DNA from: Margaritifera margaritifera
Taxonomy: Eukaryota; Mollusca; Bivalvia; Unionida; Margaritiferidae
NCBI GenBank assembly: GCA_029931535.1
Contig: JAQPZY010001184.1
Coordinates: 496,001-560,000, forward strand
Reading direction: 5' to 3'
DNA: 64,000 bases
The notes under the pieces: generated by a model
What the model was told of the DNA's origin: nothing
Databases searched by the model: none
Seen by the model: the letters and a program-made list of their open reading frames with translations, nothing else
In this document: piece by piece, positions 9,881 through 22,339 of the stretch
How positions within the stretch are numbered: position 1 is the first letter of the stretch
Layout of the letters: each line of letters opens with the position of its first letter
Translations under genes and position numbers: made by a program

Positions 9881-12311
9881 CTGGTGGCTACGATATCATC
9901 TGCAGCTTATTTATAGAACATAGAGTTATCTCATTACAGTGTATATGTAACTATTGAAGATTGAACTAAGGGCTGATATATGCATCTTGAACATTTCGGA
10001 CCTGAAAGTAAATTTTAAGATAATATCACGAGACAGAATAAAAGCCCTTCAAAATGAGACATAAACAAGACCTTTCCTAACCATGACCTGGCAGTTCTTC
10101 TACTTTGTTTGTTTTTTTTTTTTTTTGTTTTTTTTTACCTTCTCTTTTTGTACTCTGGCAAAGTTCCCGATCTTGTTAGTTTTCGTCAAGAAACGTTTTG
10201 ACCTTTTTGTAGGTCATTATTTCCATAATACATTTAGTTGATATTGTCCACTGGATGTTGGTTAATCATATCGAATATATGAAAGCCGATCAATGTTAGA
10301 CTAATCGCAAAGAAGAAGTCTTTTCCTCCAAAGTGTGAAAACGATCTGGAAACAAGACCCAGGCTCATTTTACAAGAGCTTCCACTACTTTTGCTGACAA
10401 TAATGAGGATAAAAACTCAACAATTCAAATTAAAAAATTTGAATTGAGTAAATGGTTCCCTCCTAGAAATTCCTTTAGCAAATAACAAAACAAAAAAAAA
10501 AAAAAAGAAAAAAAAAAAATACAAGATATACTCCTTTGGCATGGAGATCATAAAACTCTGAGCTTGAGTTTGAGACTGAGTTTCCACTATCAGCCAATCA
10601 AAAATGACCTTTCAAACAACGTTATTTGCGATTGGTCGAAACATTTTTATTATCATAGATTTTCGCTTGAGTAAGTGGTTTGTTATGTGAAGAAGTTAAC
10701 ATACGAACAGAGAAGACAACAATATTACAGATCAGTCAAAACCAGTCGTATAAATTTAAATTTAATGGCAAAAATCTTGAACCGTTCAAAACTGTTCTAT
10801 TACAGAAGCCGTGAAACCGGTAACTAACTTATCAATAAACCCCCAAACCGAAACTACAGAAAGTTTATATATGACATTAATTCACAAAATATCTACTAAT
10901 AATGGGGGCAAAATAGGAAACCATCTCAGATATTTTAGCTCCCGTCAAAAGTCATATTGATTACATACAACATTTAAATAAACATTTATGTGTGCCTTTC
11001 TTTTCAATTCGATCTCGTTACGTACTTTTGTTTTTGCGTATCAAGCCAGCTTCCATTTATTCAGACTGTAACATTCTAAAATATGCTAAATTCAGTTTCA
11101 TGTTCTACTTTTCTGGCTGAGCAAATCCATTTGCCATGCAAACACGACAGTTTCAGAAATTAGGTTTCAAATGGGGATGCTTGATTGTATCTACAAATCT
11201 CTCTTGAGACATGTAGATATGTTCTCATACAAAAGCAGACCTTATTTTAGAAATAAAAGTTTCTTTCATTTTGTTTGCAATTTTAAATCTTACTTCACGT
11301 TATAAACTGATGCTTGAATGTTATGGAGAGATGGCAATTTTATGGTAATTGGACATGACTTTGACGGTAATTGGACATGGCTCGATTGTAAAAACATGAG
11401 CCCAGAGAAAATATTGGCGCCAGAGATAATACAATCTATAACTGTACATGTCCGTCGTCATAAATCGCTTTTCAAGTTTAAAATGTCTGGCATAACTGGT
11501 AAATAGAATCCATTGATCTAATCTCAGACGATGGGGCCTTTCAGGAGTTCATAGAGAGAATTAATGTTCCCACAAACATTTGATTCTCTGGATTTTGGAT
11601 TTATTTATGTATGTATTTATTTATTTATTTCTTGAACTGAAGAACTTTTTTGCTTGCAGTTGTGGGTTAGGCTGTGCCCGAAGTAAAGTTAGTATGTAGC
11701 TTTAAATTGGAATATCGACATGTGAGATGCGTACTCTTCCAAACTTGCACCAGGCTTTAAATACTCTGAAATATATTATCGAAAGATTAATATAAAATTT
11801 AGGTTCTTTAGACTTTCCTGTTTCGTGACCAAGATTCACCTTCACTCTGCTCTTCATCAATAAAGAAAGCAGCAAAAAGCCCACACGTGATCGTCACACG
11901 TGTGAAAGCATGATTATGCATTCAAATGATTGCTTCCACGAACAAGCACCTTCTCCTCATCCCTGGGAGACATCAGTCCTCTCTTTACCATTTATGCTTA
12001 ACAAGAACGGCCTTTTGCATCTCTTTTGATTGTTGGGATATAATTCACTGCTGATAGTTTAAACATGTTTCAAGTGACGAGACATCTGATTCATCTCGAC
12101 GGTGGAACTCGTTCAAATGCCCACCCCACCCCCACCCACAGACACACCCACCCTCTTCATCGAAAATATGTAGTAGGACTAAGATATGCCCATCATTTGC
12201 AAGCGTTTTAAATCGAGGTATAATGAGACCATTAGTGAAATGTAAATGAATGTTATATTTCAAAAATCATAAACTTCTAATTTGTAGGCATACATAGTCC
12301 ACTGTCTTTAA

Positions 12312-12545
12312 GGGGTCCAGGGTGGCCAAGTGATCCAAGGCGCCCGCCTTTACAGATCACTCACATCTCACCTCTGTCTGCGTGGGATCGAGTCTCAGCT
12401 CGGCCAACGTGGGTATGTGATGAAGCTTCACAGTAAGCTTCCCTTGGGTGGGTGGTTCTTCCCGGGTTCTTCCTCCGCCAAATATACTGGCCGCCATGTA
12501 TAGTCTATCATGTGCTGGAAATGGCGTTAAGCCCACAAAACCAAA
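12312..12545 (+). mobile_element. tRNA-derived SINE (V-type head), copy 2, with perfect target duplication
   Basis: Full-length 234-bp copy of the SINE at 3649-3889. The head contains GGTGGCCAAGTGATCCAAGGCG (A-box region, 12321 on) and GGATCGAGTCTC (B-box-like). The body has GGCCGCCATGTATAGTC and the tail ends GGCGTTAAGCCCACAAAACC. It is flanked by an exact 13-bp duplication, CCACTGTCTTTAA, at 12299-12311 and 12546-12558, which fixes both ends and shows LINE-mediated insertion. The open frames here are artefacts of the element. Confidence 0.92.
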
Positions 12546-12598
12546 CCACTGTCTTTAAAGTAGGCAACTTTTATATCCTCTTGCGGTATGGCATGGAC

Positions 12599-12767
12599 CA
12601 GTGGCGTACTAAGGGTATTTCGTCGCACGGGGCGACGATGATGGCCCAAAGGGCCAGAATACGAGACCCGAATTTTTATCAGCTCTTTTGGCGCCCCAAG
12701 ACATCTGGCGCCCGGGGCAACCGCCCCTTCCGCTACCCGCACCCCCACCCCCGTTAGTACGCTACTG
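12599..12767. mobile_element. hAT-type MITE, 169 bp, perfect 8-bp target duplication
   Basis: Starts CAGTGGCGTACTAAGGG and ends CCGTTAGTACGCTACTG, imperfect terminal inverted repeats of about 16 bp. Exact 8-bp flanking repeats GCATGGAC lie at 12591-12598 and 12768-12775, the target-duplication size typical of hAT transposases. The element is G+C-rich and has no coding capacity. It sits 40 bp beyond the SINE's target duplication. Confidence 0.92.
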
Positions 12768-12775
12768 GCATGGAC

Positions 12776-13429
12776 ATTATCAGGACTGTATGATTGTAGA
12801 AATATATTAGTTAATATGTTTGTTTTACATTTACACAGGACACATAACTGAAGACGTATTTAAATTACATAGCCATTAAGAAACAGATTGTTTTAACGCT
12901 TATTCACTTCAAAGAACTCACGTCTTTACTCTTTATATATTATCTTCAAGTGCCACAAAGGGAATTGTATGCAAATTTTTAATCGCGATATACGTACTAT
13001 TTATTCATGACTGAAAGAAAACAAAGAAAAATACATAAACACTTGTTTTGCTTTTAAGGCAGGAAAAACTATTGTATCGATAAATCTCAGAACAGGACTC
13101 TTTCAAGATTTCGGCTAAATGTCGACGTTTTAAACTTATTATATTATCTTCACATATACTTGAGCAAATAATGGGATGACCCATTCATCTAGAATGTAAA
13201 CACTGTATAACGAGATATAAACAAGACATTTCCTATATATGTACAGGACCCTGCCAACCTCTTCCATTAGACCATGCGCTGGCAAAGTTCACTACACTAA
13301 ATTCTTATCAGGTTACGTTATATTTTATTATAGGTAATGTTTGTATTATATATTAGGTTTCACTAGTCTAGTCTGCTGGAGATGAGCAAAACGTATATAC
13401 AACTTACTGCATCCAACCTGTTTGAAGTA
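12776..13429. other. Segment of the ~3-kb duplicated unit, no gene seen
   Basis: A+T-rich; holds landmark A of the segmental duplication (13190-13300). No exon-like segment. Confidence 0.5.
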
Positions 13430-13646
13430 CCGTCTGTACTCACTTATATGACAAGTCCAACTGCAAACTGCACAGACCCTGATCTGCCGTCGCATAATGC
13501 GCTGGCAGATCTGGGTCTATGCAGTTTGTTCGGAGTAATCAGTAAAACAAACAGCATAGATCCTGATCTGCCGCCGCATTATGCTGTGGAAGATCAGGGT
13601 CTATGCTGTTTGCAGTTGGACCGCATTTATAAACGAGTATATACGG
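13430..13646. mobile_element. Nested-hairpin MITE, copy B
   Basis: TA-flanked (13428-13429 and 13647-13648), starts CCGTCTGTACTCACTTATA and ends GAGTATATACGG. First internal hairpin: GACCCTGATCTGCCG against a GGCAGATCTGGGTC arm. Second: GATCCTGATCTGCCG against a GAAGATCAGGGTCTATGC arm. It inserted into copy 2 of the 3-kb duplication. Confidence 0.9.
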
Positions 13647-13710
13647 TAGACATTTAAGGATGTTTAAGCTCCAATTCCAAGCATCTGATAGAATTCAGAC
13701 AATTACTTTC

Positions 13711-14060
13711 TGATCTCTCAACCGTATCGTATGATGTTGGTAATATGATCTCTCAACCGTATCGTATGATGTTGGTAATATGATCTCTCAACCGTATCGT
13801 ATGATGTTGATAATATGATCTCTCAACCGTATCGTATGATGTTGGTAATATGATCTCTCAACCGTATCGTATGATGTTGGTAATATGATCTCTCAACCGT
13901 ATCGTATGATGTTGGTAATATGATCTCTCAACCGTATCGTATGATGTTGGTAATATGATCTCTCAACCGTATCGTATGATGTTGGTAATATGATCTCTCA
14001 ACCGTATCGTATGATGTTGATAATATGATCTCTCAACCGTATCGTATGATGTTGGTAATA
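13711..14060. repeat. 35-bp minisatellite, exactly 10 units
   Basis: TGATCTCTCAACCGTATCGT followed by ATGATGTTGGTAATA, repeated exactly ten times in 350 bp. The only changes seen by eye are G to A in TTGGTAATA in two units. This near identity points to recent expansion or homogenisation. Confidence 0.97.
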
Positions 14061-15259
14061 AGATCTGGGCTAATATCGCAAATTTTCACCAGCGGATGTA
14101 CGGACCAAAAACCAATGTAGAAACTCGGACATCCTCGACTAGCATTGCATGTGTATGGTAAATTACTCAGCAATAGACAATTTAATCATAATATCAATAA
14201 AGTAAATAATGTTATTTCAAACTGAAAAAAAAATTCCCTTAACCGCAAGCAACTTCCAAGACGTGCAAGTCGTGCATGATGATAGCTGCTTTTGATAGGA
14301 AAGCACGCACTGTTTTTACATGTGAGAAGAACAAGTGAATGAAAGCGCTTCACCTCCAGATTTAATGATCAGAGTATGGAAGACACAAAAACTGAATCCA
14401 TAACCATTCAAACTCGATTTATTCACAAATTAAGTTGAAAGGTTGAATTCTAATGTGAACTAGTTTATATTCTTGCAAAGTGAAACCATGCAGCTTTATG
14501 TGCAACAAAACTGACTCAAAAAGTCTACCAGTAAGAAAATCTGAAATCGGAACTCCTTTCACATCTTCGAGTGCATGCATGAGGTAAAACTTACAGACGA
14601 CATTTGAATGATATCCATGTGCACATCAGCCTACCATAATAACCCGATCTCGTTCTCTTAATAACTGGTTCAACGTATTCGAACTTTGACATTTGGAAAT
14701 ACGCAACAGTCAATTTAATTTTCGACAAATTCACTTGTCGTGCAAATACGTCTTTTATCAATTAGTTTTTATGTGATGATTCTCTGAGAAAACGCGTGCC
14801 TCTCTTGAGACAAGTGGTGGTTCTAATGCAAAAACTTGTCTAAAATGTTCTTTAATTGTTTTTACAATTCAAATGGGTCATTGACAATTTAATAGGATGC
14901 TTGAAATTTAAGGAGTATTGATAATTTGATGATACTTTGACATGACACGATAAGATATCGGCTCCTGAGAAATGCACAATCAGTAGATGTGCAATATCTT
15001 CCTTCAGAAATCAGTCTTGAAGGTTTAAATTTTTGTCATCATTGACAAAATAGAATACATTGATCTAATTCCTGGTGTTGGGGTCTTTAGAGTGTTTGTA
15101 GAAAGAATTCATTTTCGCACAAAAGTTTTATCTTGATTTTTTTTAATTTATTTTTTTTTTTGCAATTTTGCGACAAAGCTTTCTCCAAGGAAAAGCTTTG
15201 GAAGTTGGTGTGTAGCTTGAGACTGGTACGAGGGATATTAAAACAGTTCTGAATATTAG
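14061..15259. other. Rest of segmental copy 2, no gene seen
   Basis: A+T-rich sequence aligning weakly with 10600-11700 (shared TTCGATCTCGTTACG / CCCGATCTCGTTCTC, TCTCTTGAGACA, TTGATCTAAT). A GTAAGT-like site near 14592 on the minus strand lies in this repeat and is not treated as an exon border. Confidence 0.4.
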
Positions 15260-15283
15260 TACGCTGCACAACAAAGTTCTTTG

Positions 15284-16240
15284 TTAGTGAACAGTACGTC
15301 CGTGCATCCCCTCAATGTACTCCTCATGCACCTCCATACACCTTCTCATCCTGATTATGCCATTATTAAATGCCATTTTGTATTCACTTTTGGTATGTTG
15401 TTCATACATTGGAAACTGCACTTCCAACACCATAGCGGCTTTCTGATCGTCGGCTTCTCAGCGAATCTTTTTGATAACGGAATTCAGCCAAAAACCACTT
15501 GGAGCTAAATCTGGTCTGTACGGAGGATGTGGCAGAGTTTGGATGCTGTGCTACTTCAGGAAGTCTGTCACGACGGCAGATGGAGTAGATGGATACCTCG
15601 GGTACCGGTGCGAGTACTGAATGTTCAGTAGTGTTCCACAACTTTTGGAAACACTTTGGAGGCATCAGAATGTCCAATGACACTAGCAGAATCAGGAACT
15701 GGTATCTAAACAACCGGGACTTTTTCATCGAAAAACATTGCGTATAAAACTCCCTTGACAGTCCGACTATGTCGAGCGATTTGTGGTCTCTGCTCGTTTT
15801 TACCGATCCAAACTTTATTATTTTGTCTCGAGTCGGGTTCAAGAAAGTAAATCCATGTTTCATCAGCTGTGACATTCTCATTTAAATGTCTCTGGTGACT
15901 CTCTTCATATTTGGTGAGTCGCTGTGTGGCGATTTCAACTCGAGTCTATTTTTGATCAGCCGTCATCAAATGCGGGATCCATCACAAGCCTTTTTGAGCT
16001 TCATATGATTCTTGGTTATATTAAAAACAGCTGACGAATTAATGCCCGTGAAAATCGAAATATTTTCCACTGTGTATCGAGCATCTTGCTCAATTGCCCC
16101 CTTCACAGCAGCCACTTCCCGCTCACCAATCGCAAACAATGGTCTTCCAGAACATGGGTCATCTTCTCATCTTCTATGGATTCGCGACCATCTTTAAAAC
16201 GATGAAACGAGTATTACAACTTTATCGAAGTTGGCCTTGA
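15284..16240 (-). pseudogene. Mariner transposase pseudogene
   Basis: Minus-strand fragments in several frames match the mariner (Tc1/mariner superfamily) transposase in order. First comes an RFKDGRESIEDE-like segment after the helix-turn-helix region (near 16190). Next is TADETWIYFLEPDSRQNNKVW (near 15865-15800), which carries the first catalytic Asp in ADETW. Then comes a region where the second catalytic HDNAPAH motif is no longer readable. Next is PHPPYRPDLAPSGFWL (near 15530-15480), carrying the third acidic motif PDLAPSD with the Asp changed to Gly. The C-terminus ends HEEYIEGMHG with a stop at 15284. Stops and frameshifts are frequent, so the copy is dead. It probably moved by cut-and-paste at TA sites. 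Confidence 0.85.
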
Positions 16241-16372
16241 TATCAGTCAGAGAGTTCAATAAGAGCACCCGGATTTTACAGTATGCTTTTTGTTCAGTAG
16301 CAGAATTGTTATCCTTCTCAGATATTTTCAGGTCACTGTCATTTACCTTTGTTACGTCACAAGCAGATATCT

Positions 16373-16430
16373 GCAGCTGCCCGGTGTGGTGTACGTGCAG
16401 CTGTCCGGTGTGGTGTACGTGCAGCTGCCG
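16373..16430. repeat. 24-bp direct repeat, ~2.4 units
   Basis: GCAGCTGCCCGGTGTGGTGT plus ACGT, repeated. It lies in the 5' non-coding part of the mariner relic and is more G+C-rich than its surroundings. Confidence 0.9.
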
Positions 16431-17216
16431 ATTATTTTATAGAGCGTTATTTTGTTTATCGATCGGCGTTAAATTTATTGACAGGTTTAAAGAAACAATA
16501 AAGTTACAACAAAAATATTAAGAACGTTTTAAATAGCCCTTGTATGTCGACATTTGATGTATATTATGTTCGAAACTTGCATAGGTTTGAACATCGTAAA
16601 ATATATTATCAAAAATTGAAATGAAATTGATATGCTTTTCATTGTCTTCTTTCATAACTACGATTCATTTGCCATCCCACCCTCTGTAATGTAGACAGCA
16701 GATGAAAGTAAACAAGTAGTGCAAGTTGTAAACAAGTTGAGGATGCATTTTATGCTTAGTTCAACAAATAAACGGTGTAGTGTGTCAAATACCCAGTCCC
16801 TAGAGGTGTCTGCAGAATCCTTAAATTTTATCTTTAACAAGTACCCCTTTTTAAAGTTCTTGTAATCAATGAGGTTATTACTGCTACCTGTATTTCAAAA
16901 ACTTTTCAAAGTGACAGGACCTAAATTTAATGCCAATGGTAGGACCTAAATTTTCATAGATTACCGGAGAATTCGATAAAAGGACCTTCTCCTCACCACT
17001 CCTCCTTCCCCCATCCCCTTCTCCACCTCCTATCCCCCTCATTACCTTAAACATGTAGAAGGTAGCCATGCCCCTATTGTCTAACGATCTAATGGCAATG
17101 CAATGAGACAAATGCTGAAACATAAAGTAATATTGTAGAAGAATGGTTGTCTTTCTAATTTCTCAGATTTTTTTTCTAAACAATGTAGTCGACACAATGA
17201 ACTGTCTTTAAAACTA

Positions 17217-17298
17217 GAAACTAAGCTTGTTTTGTGGTATGACATAGACATATTCAGGAAACTAAGCTTGTTTTGTGGTATGACATAGACATATTCAG
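17217..17298. repeat. 41-bp direct repeat, 2 units
   Basis: GAAACTAAGCTTGTTTTGTG then GTATGACATAGACATATTCAG, twice without a mismatch seen. Confidence 0.95.
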
Positions 17299-17453
17299 GA
17301 TTATACAGTCTGAACTTCATCAGATTATAGACACAGGCATCACTTTACACTAGTTCACCATTTTGTATATGTCTATCGAGAAAACAACTCAAGTCCATGC
17401 TTTAAATATATTTTTTGCATATGCCGCATGCAAATGCTTTTTGACAGCTTTTA

Positions 17454-17541
17454 TGTATGAAACATTTCCATCACGTGATTACATCTTTTTTATTTTTTGT
17501 ATGAAACGTTTCCATCACGTGATTACATCTTTTTTAATTGA
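17454..17541. repeat. 44-bp direct repeat, 2 units, each with TCACGTGA
   Basis: TGTATGAAACATTTCCATCA CGTGATTACATC is repeated with one clear change (ACATTT / ACGTTT). Each unit has the palindromic E-box TCACGTGA. Confidence 0.9.
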
Positions 17542-17589
17542 TGACGAATAGGTAACTACTGAATAAAAATTTTAAAAAAAAAAATTAAC

Positions 17590-17943
17590 AATATTTTTAT
17601 TTTGTGACATATATTATTTTTATTTTGTGATGTACATTATTTTTATTTGTTTTCAAACATTATTTTTATTTTGTGATACACATTTTTATTTTGTGATGTA
17701 CATTATTTTTATTTTGTGATGTACATTATTTTTATTTTGTGACAAACATTATTTTTATTTTGTGACAAACATTATTTTTATTTTGTGATACACATTTTTA
17801 TTTTGTGATACACATTTTTATTTTGTGATGTACATTATTTTTATTTTGTGATACACATTTTTATTTTATGATACACATTTTTATTTTGTGATACACGTTT
17901 TTATTTTGTGATGTACATTATTTTTATTTTGTGATGTACATTT
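17590..17943. repeat. 20/23-bp minisatellite (TTTTTATTTTGTGA)
   Basis: About 16 units mixing a 23-bp form (GTACATTATTTTTATTTTGTGAT) and a 20-bp form (ACACATTTTTATTTTGTGAT) that lacks three bases. The mixture of two lengths shows slippage inside the unit. Confidence 0.95.
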
Positions 17944-18310
17944 TAAGTATTGCATCGGCACAACTAAAAAAAAAAAAGAACTCTTTAGTGACGTTTCTTG
18001 GGCAGATACAAACATACAACACGTATCTTACAGAATCTTAACAAAATATGCCCTGAACCATCCGACTAGAATGCAAACACTGATTAAAGAGATATAAACT
18101 ACACTAATCTTATTTGCATGGCGCTGCAAAAATCTTTTTATAGGCCAATGATCTGGCAAAGTTCCCAACACTACCAAGCCTATTCAGGCCACGTTTGCCT
18201 CCCATGCAGGTGATGTAACCACGATAAATTTGGTTTCTAATGTCTGCAGGAGACAGGCGAAACGGTACACAACATACTACATCGGATCAGTTTAATATTC
18301 AAGAATGTTT

Positions 18311-19287
<977 letters not shown>

Positions 19288-19348
<61 letters not shown>
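19288..19348. repeat. (GA)n microsatellite
   Basis: About 30 GA units. Confidence 0.95.
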
Positions 19349-19350
<2 letters not shown>

Positions 19351-20208
19351 GCAGATTATTGCTCAAAAGTGTGTAGGAATATTACACATGTTATAATGTT
19401 TATTTTTACGGGTATATCATAGGAATAGGGACAGAGGAAGAGAATGTCATCTTATCATCAGCATTACTTATTTATATGAGTGAAAGAAAAGCAGAGTGAA
19501 ATCGCTATATGTGTCTAGACTCGATCCAGTTCATAGACTATTACATTTAATTGGGAATTTTCAGTACATTTACATGTGCTGACCAATGTTGCTTTCAATA
19601 ACCTTTCTTGAGAATAATCCATCTCCTAGTTGTTGTTTTTTTGTAATTTTTAATTGAATGCCTGGAGAGAAAAAAAAAGAGAAAAAAATGTATGTCCTTC
19701 ATCTAAATAAGAAGGACAACAGTTACCTTGATCGTAAAGGCTGCTATTAAAGAGGCAAAATCATAATACAAATAGTTGGAAGTGTATTTTCATATGATAT
19801 TTTTGTTTGGGGAATGGGGAGGGGGTTCAGTTTTAAAATATTTAACAATTATACATAATCATAAATAAAAAGTCTCCTTTAAAACGCTGTTCTTCGTGGT
19901 TAAGGATATTAAAGTCAGACCCCGTCAAAGCCGATTGGATCTTATTGTGTCTTTCTTTTGTTTCTTTACATTTAGAAATAAATCTACCGATACATTGAAC
20001 ATAACTCAAGATGTCCATCCCATCGGTGAACTAATCGGTTTTTATAGGTTTAGACTTTAAAATCCTTAAGTATGTAGAACGGAATGCTAATGAAGACTTT
20101 TCGAAACAAACAAAACATACCCAACTAGACTGTCATTATGGCCAACATTGGTTTCTGAATAGCAAATCTCTAATGCAGAATAAGTCGCATCATCAGAAAC
20201 TCACATGG
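19349..20208. other. Intergenic, nothing recognised
   Basis: A+T-rich, with A-rich and T-rich runs near 19640-19690. Confidence 0.4.
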
Positions 20209-20252
20209 GATCGATTCCGTTAACACGCCATGGAGTATTAACAGAATCGATC
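20209..20252. repeat. 15-bp inverted repeat (hairpin)
   Basis: GATCGATTCCGTTAA (20209-20223) pairs with TTAACAGAATCGATC (20238-20252) with one mismatch and a 14-nt loop. CACATGGG occurs just outside both arms. Confidence 0.85.
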
Positions 20253-20940
<688 letters not shown>

Positions 20941-21096
20941 AAAATAGAGAAAAAAAGGATCTCAAATGGGTAATGATTTAATACTGAATTTATGAAACGA
21001 GTTGTATAATTTCCAGTTTTTGTGAGCCTTGGCTCAACGATTTTGTTTATTACATAGTTTTCTAGTGGAAAGAGTTTAGAGAGAAAGAAGAATAAA

Positions 21097-21362
21097 TTAT
21101 TTCATTTTTTTCTGGCTCAGACGCTGCACATTTGAATTCTTGCGCGTGAAAAAATAGTCCCAGACGCAAGTTGAGTTATTAATTGCACAATTAGCTTTTT
21201 TCAATATTTGCAGTCCTCTGCCTTTATTACTCATGTCAACTACATTATCAAAGTTGAGATTATTGTTAATGAGGAGGGAGCTCGAACTAGATTTAAGCTT
21301 GTTGCTGGAACTATATCTCTTGCTCGATGTTTTAAATGTATTTTCCATGATGACTTCTGCAC
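21097..21362 (-). CDS. Candidate terminal exon, small secreted-peptide-like
   Basis: On the minus strand CAGTATTTTTTGTGTGCAG (acceptor-like) is followed by 88 open codons to a TAA. The peptide has a Lys-Arg pair (TSSKRYSSSNK), a Ser/Asn-rich stretch, and a C-terminal part with two cysteines, CAINNSTC, followed by VWDYFFTRK and a basic tail. Paired basic residues before a short two-cysteine loop are typical of neuropeptide or hormone precursors, but no known family is matched with confidence. A loose resemblance to the calcitonin Cys-loop (CxNLSTC) fails on loop length. No upstream exon with a signal peptide was located. Confidence 0.3.
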
Positions 21363-21687
21363 CTGCACACAAAAAATACTGTTTAAATAAATACTGTTTA
21401 CATCAACTCTTCGCTATATCAATCGGTGAAGAGTGCTTTCAGATCTCCTGACGCATATTGATGGCTTTATCGTCCAAAGTTTGGGTTTTTGTCAGCAACA
21501 AAGTGTTAACAATTTTTACAATCATAACAAATTGAGCAGTATATCCAACACTTTATTGACAATATCCTTTACTATAAGTCTATCTAATAAAATGTTTCAG
21601 GCATTGTCAGTCCCCATAGCAACACCAAAGGTTAATGGACACGGGTTTCACAAGACTTTTGCACCCGAGATGCTTGCTTTAATTTCG

Positions 21688-21871
21688 TGTTTTTGGTGTT
21701 TTACGGCTCAGCAACTCAAGCAGGTTATTTAGTGCCAAAGCAATTGGAGAAAAGTGTATTGCCCAAGGATACACCACGGTAGCCGATCAGAGTTGATCCG
21801 ATGGTGGATATTTGAACCTCCACCCATTGGTTCGCGAGTCTGGCACGCTAACACTGAGCTACTACGGCTCC
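21688..21871 (-). mobile_element. tRNA-derived SINE, second family
   Basis: On the minus strand the head reads GGAGCCGTAGTAGCTCAGTG TTAGCGTG (A-box-like) followed by GGAGGTTCAAATATCC (B-box-like). The body has GTGGTGTATCCTTGGGCAATACACTT and the tail reads GAGCCGTAAAACACCAAAAACACG. The tRNA-like head is degenerate and is continuous with the body, so this is a SINE and not a tRNA gene. No target duplication was identified. Confidence 0.65.
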
Positions 21872-22339
21872 ACCTGAGATATAACTTCAAATGTTTATAC
21901 CTACTTTACCTTTAGCAAGTGATTCAGTTTATCCAAGGCTACCTATAAAATAAATCTACTGTACTTATCCTTGTTTGTCACTGTTAAAATTCAAGCATCT
22001 CTCGGATTATTTTTCTTTTTCATCAGCCGTGATTAAGCGATGCACACGTATAAACTTAACATTTTGGCCATAAGAAATTAACAGAACGAAGAAAATAGAT
22101 CTAAACATTCATAAATTTTAAATCAATTTGGCGAAAAAATTAAGAGTAATGAACAATACATGCAAAACATATCCAGTGACACATCCGGATTCTTTTAAAA
22201 CAAATATTTATGCAGACGAAATATGGAACGGTCCGAAAAAAAAGGGTGGTTAGCTTTTCTACACTTTGAACTAGTGTTCAGTATGCGCAGCTTATCGACG
22301 TACAGACATGGCTTGGATACGTTATTAATTTTCTTACCT
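21872..22339. other. Intergenic, nothing recognised
   Basis: A+T-rich. Confidence 0.4.

Larger units (their letters stand above)
15260..16530 (-). mobile_element. Mariner-type DNA transposon, decayed
   Basis: Limits come from comparing the two copies of the 3-kb duplication: copy 1 runs straight through 11690-11740, whereas copy 2 is interrupted by about 1.3 kb, the usual size of a mariner element. The interruption holds the transposase pseudogene. Terminal inverted repeats could not be identified by eye, so the ends are good only to tens of bases. Confidence 0.7.
10030..18310. repeat. Degenerate tandem segmental duplication, ~3-kb unit
   Basis: Landmarks recur in the same order. Landmark A (AGAATG-AAACACTG, GAGATATAAAC, CTGGCAAAGTTC) is seen fully at 13190-13300 and 18065-18170, partly at 10050-10165. 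Landmark B (TTGATCTAAT, then a T-rich tract, then CCAAACTTGCA and AATATATTATC) is at 11510-11790 and 15060-15230 plus 16560-16615. Landmark C (ACTGTCTTTAA, ATGGACAT or ATAGACAT, then ATTCAGGA-like) is at 12300-12790 and 17205-17300. Removing the insertions in copy 2 (MITE, 35-bp array, mariner) gives a period near 3 kb. Boundaries are fuzzy; identity is low and uneven. Confidence 0.6.

Noticed and set aside
12452..12757. Overlapping frames on both strands, 73-101 codons
   Set aside because: They lie across the SINE and the hAT MITE, whose ends are fixed by exact target duplications.
14592..14640. GTAAGT donor with open frame on the minus strand
   Set aside because: The stretch aligns with the other copy of the ~3-kb duplication near 10970-11030 as non-coding repeat.
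16012..16197. Plus-strand 61-codon frame
   Set aside because: It is antisense to the mariner transposase pseudogene.
21097..21362. Calcitonin-family assignment of the two-cysteine loop
   Set aside because: The loop has six residues between cysteines rather than five and the rest does not match; left as unknown.
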